NCBI GenBank assembly: GCA_019242465.1 | Contig: JAFAVL010000116.1 | Coordinates: 1-7,935 of the forward strand | DNA length: 7,935 nt | Source: Chroococcidiopsidaceae cyanobacterium CP_BM_RX_35 | GTDB lineage: Bacteria > Cyanobacteriota > Cyanobacteriia > Cyanobacteriales > Chroococcidiopsidaceae | Direction: 5' to 3' | In this document: piece after piece, positions 1 through 4,811 of the stretch | Position numbering within the stretch: position 1 is the stretch's first letter | Layout: the number at the start of each line of letters is the position of its first letter | Position numbers and translations under genes: made by a program | The notes under the pieces: model-generated | What the model saw: only the letters and a program-made list of their open reading frames with translations | Databases searched by the model: none | Told to the model about the DNA's origin: nothing

Positions 1-16
1 GCAAGATTATGTCATA

Positions 17-38
17 TCAAGTCCGTTGGATTGACCAT
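17..38 (+). repeat. IS630 terminal inverted repeat, downstream end
   Basis: This is the terminal inverted repeat next to the transposase 3' end. It begins TCAAGTCCG immediately inside a TA dinucleotide at 15-16 and matches the reverse complement of 1145-1166 at 18 of 22 positions. The two copies differ mainly at four central bases. Confidence 0.85.
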
Positions 39-40
39 AA

Positions 41-547
41 TCAAGCTGCTGCCTCAGCCCAGCAGTGATAGCGAGTTAATCCTTGAATCAACTCTGGACG
101 CTTAAGCAGTTGACGACAACGATACACCAACACCTCCTCCAATTCATCCAGGTGCTTAAAACTGCGATTAGCAATCGGTTCATTAGTGAGTGTCCATAGG
201 CGCTCAGCAGGTTGCAGTTCTGGAGAGTCAGCAGGTAAGAAGATGAGATCAATGCCTTCTGGTACTTGCACTTGCTCACTGGTATGCCAGCCTGCTCGAT
301 CAACTACCAGAGCTATGCGCTTTTTCTTGCCCACTTGAAAGTGACGCCCAAAATCGACCAAGACTTGACTAAACAATTTGTTGTTGACGTATGGCAAAAT
401 CCACCAATATGTGTCCCCAGAATCAGGATGAACAAAGGCAGATAACCATAACCACTCAAATTTCCAGTTAACTTTTGCAATCGGTGTCGTCCATTCATCT
501 ACCCACACTCGTCGGATTACAGGCTTGAGTCCGGCAAGGGTGTTCAT
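41..547 (-). pseudogene. IS630 transposase, C-terminal DDE catalytic part
   Basis: This is the catalytic half of the IS630 transposase, 168 residues if started at the ATG that overlaps the stop of the upstream frame (ATGA). The family pattern GLKPVIRRVWV is followed by the second catalytic Asp in LVVDRAGWH (about residue 83) and the Glu in LQPAERLW (about residue 115), and it ends WAEAAA close to the inverted repeat. The first catalytic Asp (in the block AMDEH, codon 546-548) is not in this frame. It lies in a third frame, separated from GLKP by one extra base near a CCC at 537-539. The ATGA overlap could allow coupled translation of this half, but the separate product would lack one of the three metal-binding residues, so I call it a pseudogene. 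A sequencing error in the short homopolymers is the main alternative. Confidence 0.82.
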
Positions 548-1107
548 CCATTGCCCATAGTTGAACGTCGCAGTCGGGATGCGCCTGTCGCATCGGCTCT
601 ACTTGTGTCGCCAGATTTTTTTTTCCATTCCTCTTGTGCTTGAGGGTTAGCATCATGATGTTGTGGACGAGGTACTCGCAAGCGTAGGCGCATCTGTCTG
701 AGGTACTCCCACCCTCGTTGACGTCCTACTGGGCGACCAATCAATTGAGCAATCCAGTCCGCCACTTGACGCCCATTCCACTGTCCACCCTCTGGTGGTG
801 ATGACTGTAGCGCCTGCCACAAATACGCTTGTTGCACATCATCTAGTAGCGGCTCTTTGCTACCTTGATTTTGATGGCGATGGTCGCCTAAAGTTTCTGG
901 TCCAATTCGGTTGTAGCCCGAGACTAACTCGTAGAGCCAGCCCCGGCTGTAGCCCGTGATTGCAGCAACTTCTTCCGTAGGTTTACCTTGTGCCAGCAAC
1001 CAAATGATTTGGTCATGGCTGCGTTCAGTCGCATCTTTTGCTTGGCGGTAGCGAGTTTCAAGTTCTTCTAGGCTTAGATGCGATTTGATAATGATGCGCC
1101 GGGACAT
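544..1107 (-). pseudogene. IS630 transposase, N-terminal DNA-binding part (frameshifted)
   Basis: This frame gives 187 residues. About the first 155 are authentic IS630 transposase: helix-turn-helix segments around residues 30-75 (including EVAAITGYSRGWLYELV) and a second winged-helix-like region around 105-145 ending in RVPRPQHHDANPQAQEEW. After a run of nine A (complement of 616-624, encoding KKK) the sequence becomes unrelated and ends at a TGA at 544-546. If one A is skipped, the next frame reads LATQVEPMRQAHPDCDVQLW and then AMDEH, which is the expected continuation holding the first catalytic Asp of the DDE triad. The product from this frame therefore binds DNA at most. The start at 1107 (MSRRIIIKSHLSLEE) is the natural one for the family, although no clear ribosome binding site precedes it. 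Confidence 0.85.
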
Positions 1108-1144
1108 AGCAATCAGACAGGATATGCACTAGTTCTATTGTACT

Positions 1145-1166
1145 ATGGTCGATTTACCGGACTTGA
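1145..1166 (-). repeat. IS630 terminal inverted repeat, upstream end
   Basis: This is the partner of the repeat at 17-38, read on the minus strand, followed by the second TA copy at 1167-1168. It lies 37 bp upstream of the transposase start codon, so the transposase promoter probably lies in or beside it. I see no convincing promoter boxes. Confidence 0.85.
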
Positions 1167-1168
1167 TA

Positions 1169-1287
1169 TCAATCAAAGGCTAGCTTGTACTCCGCGCCAG
1201 ATCAAGATTTTAGGAAAAACGCTAGGTAAGTTGACCATTGAATGTGACGAAATGTGGTCATTCGTTGATAGAAAGAAAAACGGGTCG
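1169..1287 (+). pseudogene. IS1-family transposase remnant (internal fragment)
   Basis: The plus frame reads TPRQIKILGKTLGKLTIECD and then EMWSFVDRKKN before a TGA at 1288-1290. The block LTIECDEMWSFV is the characteristic region around the first catalytic Asp of cyanobacterial IS1-family transposases. Similarity stops at about 1280, just before the inverted repeat of the next element at 1293. On its left it is cut at the TA used by the IS630 element. The bases on the far side of that element (2-13) encode QDYV, a tetrapeptide that often precedes TPRQ in IS1 transposases by a few residues, so the fragment probably continued there. Rejoining the halves leaves a one-base frame discrepancy. The fragment differs from the IS1 element at 1293-2182 and is in the opposite orientation. 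It is not functional. Confidence 0.65.
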
Positions 1288-1292
1288 TGAAT

Positions 1293-1309
1293 CAGGGAAG
1301 TGTGGGAAA
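1293..1309 (+). repeat. IS1-family terminal inverted repeat, downstream end
   Basis: This 17-bp sequence is the exact reverse complement of 2166-2182. The ancestral transposase reading frame ends inside it: the TGA at 1292-1294 (minus strand) overlaps the repeat's outer base pairs. Confidence 0.85.
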
Positions 1310-1396
1310 GGTAGCAAAGGTTTGCCAAGAGCAGGTTTCTGAGGCTAAACCTGCTGTTTGGGCAGCAGTATTACCTAAGCGGCTGTGTTTCCACAT

Positions 1397-1771
1397 TCAG
1401 TTGAAGTAACTTACCACCAATCGTGCTGTCACCTTTGTCTGTTCCCATTCTTTGCCAAATTTGTTCTGCTGACGGTGCCATCTTCCTGTCTGCTGGCGCA
1501 AGATACCGTTGGTTCGTTCCAGACGCTGGGTACGGTCTTTACCAATATGATGTTCAACTTCAGGAGGCAACACCCGCTCATATCCACCCCACCCATCCGT
1601 ATCCCATTCCTGACAGTCTGTTTTCCCCTCCGTACTAGTGACTAACTCCTCCGTCAACTTATCTTTGTGCTTCCCTACCCGTGCTGACAGAATCAATCCG
1701 CTATCTTTAGCCTGGCTTAAGCCAATCCAACAATCACCCACCTCTAGTTCTCCAGGCAAACAGTGTTTTTG
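1397..1771 (-). pseudogene. IS1 transposase frame B (DDE domain), premature stop
   Basis: This is the C-terminal part of the IS1-family transposase, entered by the -1 frameshift at 1771-1777. It contains the second catalytic Asp in WDTDGWGGYERVLP and the catalytic Glu in QRLERTNGILRQQ, followed by the IS1-typical RWHRQQNKFGK and the block VTARLVVSYFN. A TGA at 1397-1399 then stops the frame where relatives usually carry Trp (family pattern YFNWIW.HSR). Reading through, the same frame continues MWKHSRLGNTAAQTAGL and on to a natural TGA at 1292-1294 in the end repeat. A single TGG-to-TGA change therefore explains the truncation, which removes about 35 residues. All three catalytic residues remain, so loss of activity is likely but not certain. 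A separate GTG at 1790-1792 could also open this frame, but frameshifting is the expected route. Confidence 0.78.
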
Positions 1772-2121
1772 TTTTTTTGGATAAAAGACCACAACTCATC
1801 GGCTGTAATCCCAATGGTCTTTACCTGCTGAACCAGGGCATTATGAATCATCTGTGCTTTCTGACTGGCATCTCGCACCACGTTGATGACAGTACCATAA
1901 GCCCTGCCACTGATTCTTGCTACTCCCCGCAAGCTGCTACCCTCACAATGCGATTGCAGAATTATGTGGATCTCCTCCGGCTGAAGCTGACGACGGTAGT
2001 AGATCGTGTCAAAGGTATCCGTAAAGGTTTGCTTGCAGATCGGGCAGAAGTAACGTTGGCTACCTTTTCTAGTTTTTCCCTGTTTATGTGTTTGATGATG
2101 ACCGCAGAGTAGACAGGGCAC
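1744..2121 (-). CDS. IS1 transposase frame A (InsA-like zinc finger, catalytic Asp)
   Basis: This is the N-terminal frame of an IS1-family transposase, 125 residues from a GTG at 2119-2121. It opens with a zinc-finger arrangement, CLLC at residues 3-6 and CPIC at 26-29, inside the familiar block around HHQTHKQGKTRKGSQRYFC. A helix-turn-helix region follows (about 50-85, including SLRGVARISGRAYGTVINVV). The first catalytic Asp is in ITADELWSF near residue 110. Without frameshifting the protein ends at a TAG (1744-1746) shortly after the slippery sequence. In IS1 itself the short A product is a repressor that binds the ends, and the fused product is the transposase. The same division is likely here but is inferred from the family. 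Confidence 0.82.
   Translation of the reverse strand: MPCLLCGHHQTHKQGKTRKGSQRYFCPICKQTFTDTFDTIYYRRQLQPEEIHIILQSHCEGSSLRGVARISGRAYGTVINVVRDASQKAQMIHNALVQQVKTIGITADELWSFIQKNKNTVCLEN
1771..1777 (-). promoter_or_regulatory. -1 ribosomal frameshift slippery heptamer A-AAA-AAC
   Basis: On the minus strand the frame-A codons read CAA AAA AAC, so the heptamer A-AAA-AAC is in the exact phase for tandem tRNA slippage into the -1 frame. The -1 frame continues QKHCLPGELEVGDCWIGLS, which carries on the transposase homology. This is the same type of slippery sequence that IS1 uses to make its fused transposase. I did not identify a convincing downstream pseudoknot. The short palindrome TGGCTTAAGCCA at 1713-1724 lies about 47 bases downstream. 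Confidence 0.8.
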
Positions 2122-2165
2122 AGCTTTCGAGAATCAGGCTAATTTTCTTCTCTCGTATAATACTT

Positions 2166-2182
2166 TTTCCCACACTTCCCTG
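2166..2182 (-). repeat. IS1-family terminal inverted repeat, upstream end
   Basis: This is the exact inverted partner of 1293-1309, located 44 bp upstream of the GTG start of the InsA-like frame. It lies about 105 bp upstream of the small-protein/protease gene pair on the other strand, so the element end may form part of that pair's upstream region. Confidence 0.85.
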
Positions 2183-2286
2183 GCGCACAACCGGCAGGTT
2201 TGAGTACAACTACGCTGCATGAACCTTTGCACTATCCTGGATTAGTTGTGGAAAGATGGAAGATACTTAGCATTCTTGCAAATGAT
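2183..2286. other. Short intergenic stretch between IS1 element and gene pair
   Basis: These 104 bases separate the IS1 end from the ATG of the small-protein gene. The plus frame of that gene stays open through most of it but shows no recognisable protein similarity and no ribosome binding site. I find no well-spaced promoter boxes, so the native upstream region may have been lost when the IS arrived. Confidence 0.4.
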
Positions 2287-2499
2287 ATGAAAGTAGCCGA
2301 GCTATTACCAACTTTGCAAACCCTATCTCGTGCTGACAAGCTAAAGGTCATGCAGTTTTTAGTTCAAGAGCTAGCAGCAGAGGAAGAAGCTTTGTCATTG
2401 CAACCTGGAGCGACGTATCCCGTCTGGTCGCCCTACAATTCTCATGATGCTGCTCAGAAACTAGCAGCCTTGTTAGAAGAAGACAAAACTTGCAAATAA
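2287..2499 (+). CDS. Small hypothetical protein paired with retropepsin-like protease
   Basis: The predicted protein has 70 residues and begins MKVAELLPTLQTLSRADKLK. An amphipathic helical N-terminal half (residues 1-35, rich in Leu, Lys and Glu) is followed by a loop with GATYPVWSPYNSHDAAQKLA and a short acidic C-terminal helix. It has no signal peptide or membrane segment. From memory, similar small proteins with the PVWSPY motif are widespread in cyanobacteria next to protease-like genes of the type found here, but I know of no demonstrated function. Its stop TAA shares one base with the ATG of the next gene (TAATG), indicating translational coupling. I chose the ATG at 2287. The frame is open back to a TTG at 2200, but the upstream part (for example HYPGLVVERWKIL) resembles nothing I recognise, and no start has a good ribosome binding site. 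An antitoxin-like or chaperone role for the partner is speculative. Confidence 0.68.
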   Translation: MKVAELLPTLQTLSRADKLKVMQFLVQELAAEEEALSLQPGATYPVWSPYNSHDAAQKLAALLEEDKTCK

Positions 2500-2915
2500 T
2501 GCTTAATTCCCAGAGTTTCCCCTTTGTCGAAGCTCGTGATGCGTTTGGGAACATAGATGTAGTCCCACAGTTACCTCTAACGCTGTATTATCGAAATTCT
2601 GCTGTAGAAGTTTCAGGATTATTGGATACAGGAGCCAGTGTCAATGTCTTACCTTGTAGTGTAGGGATTCAACTAGGAGCTGTTTGTGAGGAACTAACAA
2701 CCTCGGTACAATTGGCTGGTAATCTAGCACCAGTTGAAGCGAGAGGGTTAGTTATCTCTGCTCAAGTTAGCGATTTTGCCCCCGTTAGATTAGTGTTTGC
2801 TTGGAGCCTAAAGGATGATGTGCCTTTACTACTAGGACGGATGAATTTCTTCCTAGAATTTGATGTGTGTTTCTATAGAGCACAGAGAGCATTTGAATCA
2901 AGTCCAAAGTCTTGA
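2499..2915 (+). CDS. Retropepsin-like aspartic protease domain protein
   Basis: This 138-residue protein has the hallmarks of a single-lobe retroviral-type aspartic protease. Hydrophobic residues precede DTGAS (residues 43-47, catalytic Asp43) in VSGLLDTGASVNVLP, and a second hydrophobic strand carries LLLGRMNFF (about 110-118), equivalent to the conserved hydrophobic-Gly-Arg segment near the end of the retropepsin fold. It has no signal peptide, membrane segment or extra domain, so it should act in the cytosol, probably as a homodimer as retropepsins do. The start is the ATG overlapping the upstream stop (TAATG); an upstream TTG at 2490 in the same frame is less likely. Substrate and role are unknown. 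Its strict pairing with the 70-aa gene suggests the two products act together. The gene ends 22 bp from the convergent hsdS fragment. Confidence 0.75.
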   Translation: MLNSQSFPFVEARDAFGNIDVVPQLPLTLYYRNSAVEVSGLLDTGASVNVLPCSVGIQLGAVCEELTTSVQLAGNLAPVEARGLVISAQVSDFAPVRLVFAWSLKDDVPLLLGRMNFFLEFDVCFYRAQRAFESSPKS

Positions 2916-2937
2916 GCAACTTGTCTGATTTATTAGC

Positions 2938-3425
2938 TTAAAGTTCCCCTAGGAATGCTCTTTGAAGCAGGGAGTTGAAGAGATTGTTTGACTCCAACAC
3001 AACATATTCTTTCACTTTTTTACTTCTAGAAACTGACTCAAAGATAGCTGCAAACCTATTTTGGATAGTAGGTGGAGGCCAGAGAACCTCTACAGGGTGC
3101 AAGCGATTTCGATTCAGCGTAGGATTAGACGTACTCGCCTCATAGTGAGAGATTGGAAACCATTTAAAGAAGTAGTAGACAAAAATTGGATGGTTTCCTT
3201 TAAAGTCCTTGACCCAGAGAGTTGTGTCGTGCGGCCAATAGTTCTCTTCGACATAATGGACTCGACCTACTGATCCTTTCCGCCCCAGCAAAACACCTGG
3301 ACCTAATACTTTATATTCAGAGTGATATGCAGAGATACCTCCAGATGAGATGACGGGATAAATACCCTTCTGGCATTGCTTGCTGGTGATGTCGAACCCA
3401 CGCTGAAGGATTAGCTGCTCTCCTA
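2938..3425 (-). pseudogene. hsdS: Type I restriction specificity subunit fragment (C-terminal half)
   Basis: The minus-strand frame encodes about 160 residues of a target recognition domain of HsdS, the subunit that selects the DNA sequence for type I restriction-modification complexes. It starts in mid-gene at LGEQLILQRGFDI and runs through the family-typical blocks YPVISSGGISAYHSEY, PGVLLGRKGSVG, WPHDTTLWV and the helix-leading region LWPPPTIQNRFAAIFE. It ends with a coiled-coil-like C-terminal segment (SLLQRAFLGEL). There is no in-frame ATG inside this part. The frame stays open upstream only because it runs through the tRNA-Ala gene and its terminator. The N-terminal recognition domain and the hsdM/hsdR partners are absent from the window. 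This is a truncated relic, cut exactly where the tRNA terminator ends. A half-length HsdS that dimerises is possible in principle, but no start codon supports it. Confidence 0.72.
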
Positions 3426-3435
3426 AAAAACAGTA

Positions 3436-3458
3436 AAACCCGCTCTCAGAGCGGGTTT
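3436..3458 (-). terminator. Rho-independent terminator of tRNA-Ala
   Basis: The sequence is a near-perfect palindrome: AAACCCGCTCT, one central base, then AGAGCGGGTTT. Read on the minus strand it forms a GC-rich hairpin 7 bases after the tRNA 3' end and is followed by TTTT and, after ACTG, TTTTTT. It ends the tRNA transcript. The hsdS relic begins directly after its T tract. Confidence 0.85.
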
Positions 3459-3465
3459 CATTAAA

Positions 3466-3538
3466 TGGAGCTATGCGGATTCGAACCGCAGACCCCTTCA
3501 ATGCCATTGAAGTGCTCTACCAACTGAGCTATAACCCC
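3466..3538 (-). tRNA. tRNA-Ala(GGC)
   Basis: The 73-base minus-strand gene folds into a full cloverleaf. The acceptor stem GGGGTTA pairs with TAGCTCC and includes the G3-U70 wobble pair that identifies alanine tRNAs. The D arm is GCTC/GAGC, the anticodon stem is CTTCA/TGAAG with loop ATGGCAT (anticodon GGC, reading GCC/GCU codons), and the T arm is TGCGG-TTCGAAT-CCGCA. The discriminator base is A. The CCA end is not encoded. tRNA 3' ends are frequent integration sites for genomic islands, which fits the mobile-element debris downstream, but I see no integrase gene and no repeat of the tRNA 3' end in this window. Confidence 0.95.
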
Positions 3539-3552
3539 TTTTCGCCCTATCT

Positions 3553-3582
3553 ATGATGCCTTAAAACTGCGCAGTTCGTCAA
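3553..3582 (-). promoter_or_regulatory. Predicted promoter of tRNA-Ala
   Basis: On the minus strand TTGACG (3577-3582) matches the -35 consensus at five of six bases. After an 18-base spacer, CATCAT (3553-3558) is a fair -10 box, placing the transcript start a few bases before the mature tRNA 5' end at 3538. The spacer contains the 12-bp palindrome AACTGCGCAGTT (3565-3576), which could be an operator or chance. Confidence 0.5.
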
Positions 3583-3597
3583 CTTGAATTAGAAGTC

Positions 3598-3789
3598 CTA
3601 AGAAACTTGCATCAGATAACTGACACAGTTACCCATGAGGAAATAAACAACTATCAATGCTGCCGCCGCAAGCGCTACCAGGGTACCAGCTAGCATGAGA
3701 GAAAATTCCCGATGTTCGAATGCCTCTTCCATCAGGTGCAGTGACCAGGCTACCAAAGCTACGTCAAAGATTAGTATACTGACTAACAT
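3598..3789 (-). CDS. Small two-helix membrane protein, unknown function
   Basis: The predicted protein has 63 residues with two hydrophobic segments: residues 1-18 (LVSILIFDVALVAWSLHL) and about 30-52 (LMLAGTLVALAAAALIVVYF), joined by a charged stretch HLMEEAFEHREF. It should be an integral membrane hairpin. I do not recognise the family and assign no function. The ATG at 3787-3789 is the only sensible start; no strong ribosome binding site is present. It lies between hisF and tRNA-Ala on the same strand, 102 bp after the hisF stop. The alternation of charged and hydrophobic parts and the clean start and stop argue for a real gene, but with only 63 codons the call is moderate. Confidence 0.6.
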   Translation of the reverse strand: MLVSILIFDVALVAWSLHLMEEAFEHREFSLMLAGTLVALAAAALIVVYFLMGNCVSYLMQVS

Positions 3790-3864
3790 ATTTTTGAAGT
3801 TTTAAATTTATTCATTTATCTTAACATGGTTTCAGGCAACTATCCTCACCACTAACAGATTTGA

Positions 3865-3889
3865 TAACACCTTCCGGCGCTAGGTGTTA
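3865..3889 (-). terminator. Hairpin directly downstream of hisF
   Basis: A perfect 8-bp inverted repeat (TAACACCT / AGGTGTTA) with a 9-base loop begins 2 bases after the hisF stop codon. No T tract follows on the minus strand, so it may be a weak terminator, an RNA 3'-end stabiliser or a processing element rather than a classical Rho-independent terminator. Confidence 0.45.
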
Positions 3890-3891
3890 GA

Positions 3892-4662
3892 TTAAACTTG
3901 TCGGACTGGCACCTGGCGATCGCTCAGATAAGTCTTTATCTGCGCTATGCTTAATTGTCCGTAATGTAACAAGGAGGCTAGCAGGGCAGCTTCTGCCTGA
4001 CCTGTCGTTAGGGCAGCGTAAATATGTTCGCAATTGCCAGCTCCACCAGAGGCAATTACTGGAATTTGCACCGCAGAAGTGATCGCCCTAGTCAATTCCA
4101 AGTCATAACCTGCTTGAGTTCCATCTGCGTCCATACTTGTGATCAACAACTCTCCAGCCCCCCGATGCTCAACTTCCTGCGCCCAAAGTAAAGCGTCCAG
4201 ACAAGTGTTTTCTCTACCTCCCCGTACATAGACATCCCAGCCAGGATTCGTCGGATCTTGCCGCCGCCGAGCATCTATAGCGACGACTATACATTGGTTG
4301 CCAAAGCGATCACTAGCCCGATTAATGAGGTCTGGCTCTCGTACTGCAGCTGAATTAACACTAACTTTATCTGCCCCAGCCCTTAACAAATTTTTAACTT
4401 GTTCTAAGGATTGAACGCCACCACCGACAGTTAAGGGAATAAAAACCTGCTCGGCAGTGCGGTACACAACATCGATAATAATATCCCGATCTTCGTGAGT
4501 CGCCGTGATATCTAGAAACACCAATTCATCAGCACCAGCTTGGTTGTAAACCTTTGCCAACTCTACAGGATCGCCCGCATCTTGAAGATTGACAAAGTTA
4601 ACGCCTTTTACTACCCGCCCTGCCTTCACATCTAAGCAAGGTAAGATTCTCTTAGCTAGCAT
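3892..4662 (-). CDS. hisF: Imidazole glycerol phosphate synthase cyclase subunit HisF
   Basis: HisF pairs with the glutamine amidotransferase HisH. It uses ammonia delivered through its barrel to convert PRFAR into imidazole glycerol phosphate (histidine pathway) and AICAR (returned to purine synthesis), in the cytosol. The 256 residues are standard length for this (beta/alpha)8 barrel. Visible landmarks are the N-terminal [12 protein letters not shown] with catalytic Asp11, the phosphate-binding TVGGGV (78-83), KVSVNSAA with Asn103, and VVAIDARR with catalytic Asp130. The second phosphate site lies in [16 protein letters not shown] and VIASGGAGN, and the end is the usual [16 protein letters not shown]. 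The start codon directly precedes the conserved [10 protein letters not shown], which fixes it; GAGAAG about 6 bases upstream is a plausible ribosome binding site. hisH is not adjacent, which is common in cyanobacteria where his genes are scattered. It is divergent from ruvB. Confidence 0.97.
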   Translation of the reverse strand: MLAKRILPCLDVKAGRVVKGVNFVNLQDAGDPVELAKVYNQAGADELVFLDITATHEDRDIIIDVVYRTAEQVFIPLTVGGGVQSLEQVKNLLRAGADKVSVNSAAVREPDLINRASDRFGNQCIVVAIDARRRQDPTNPGWDVYVRGGRENTCLDALLWAQEVEHRGAGELLITSMDADGTQAGYDLELTRAITSAVQIPVIASGGAGNCEHIYAALTTGQAEAALLASLLHYGQLSIAQIKTYLSDRQVPVRQV

Positions 4663-4811
4663 GACAACTTCTCGTATTTCTGACGGTTAATTGAGCAAAG
4701 ACTCAAGGGAATGCTTGTGGCAGCTCCGCAAGCTACGTTAAGCCAGAGCTCAAAATATATCTAACATCTAACGTTAAAAACGCGCCAGAAGAGTTTATAT
4801 ACAACAGCATC
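4663..4811. promoter_or_regulatory. Divergent hisF-ruvB intergenic region
   Basis: This 149-bp region must hold the promoters of both hisF (leftward) and the ruvB cluster (rightward). It contains an imperfect hairpin at 4713-4733 (GCTTGTGG, loop CAGCT, CCGCAAGC, one G-T pair). Further right is an AT-rich segment with a tandem TCTAACA/TCTAACG followed by the palindrome TAACGTTA. TATATA-like -10 candidates occur near 4755 and 4796, but none has a well-spaced -35 box, so I name no specific promoter. No ribosome binding site stands out before ruvB. Confidence 0.4.

Larger units (their letters stand above)
17..1166 (-). mobile_element. IS630-family insertion sequence, full length, transposase broken
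   Basis: The element is 1150 bp and is bounded by imperfect terminal inverted repeats at 17-38 and 1145-1166 (18 of 22 positions match, the outer nine perfectly: TCAAGTCCG). Each end is flanked by TA (15-16 and 1167-1168), the target duplication expected of IS630/Tc1-mariner elements. The interior is filled by two minus-strand reading frames that together make one IS630-type transposase: an N-terminal helix-turn-helix part and a C-terminal DDE part. The coding frame is broken twice, so the copy looks inactive on its own, although the ends could still be mobilised in trans by a related transposase. The outer flanks (1-14 and 1169-1287) appear to be the two halves of an older IS1-family transposase gene that this element interrupted. 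Confidence 0.9.
1293..2182 (-). mobile_element. IS1-family insertion sequence with 17-bp perfect ends
   Basis: The element is about 890 bp and is bounded by perfect 17-bp inverted repeats (CAGGGAAGTGTGGGAAA at 1293-1309 and its complement at 2166-2182). It carries two overlapping minus-strand frames of an IS1-type transposase joined by a -1 frameshift site. The true outer ends may be two bases inside these coordinates, at GGGAAG. With either choice I find no 8-9 bp target duplication: the left flank ends GTCGTGAAT and the right flank begins GGCGCACAAC. That suggests a rearrangement or deletion after insertion, or heavily diverged flanks. The transposase also has a premature stop, so the copy is probably defective. 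Confidence 0.82.

Noticed and set aside
616..624. Programmed -1 frameshift at the A9 run in the IS630 transposase
   Set aside because: The -1 frame meets TAG five codons later; only a +1 change restores the homologous continuation, and a second lesion remains near 537-539.
1385..1645. Two overlapping plus-strand open frames
   Set aside because: Both are antisense to the IS1 DDE domain and have no recognisable features.
1777..2112. Plus-strand open frame of 111 codons
   Set aside because: It is antisense to the IS1 zinc-finger transposase frame, which has clear family motifs.
3061..3273. Plus-strand open frame of 70 codons
   Set aside because: It is antisense to the hsdS fragment, with no motif and no ribosome binding site.
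3466..3490. tRNA 3' end as an att site with a second copy in the window
   Set aside because: I looked for another copy of the T-arm/acceptor sequence and found only a short chance match (GTTCGAAT near 3715).
3430..3507. Apparent start of the hsdS frame at 3507 (MALKGSAVRIRIAPFNE)
   Set aside because: These residues are the translation of the tRNA-Ala gene and its terminator hairpin; real HsdS similarity begins at about 3425.
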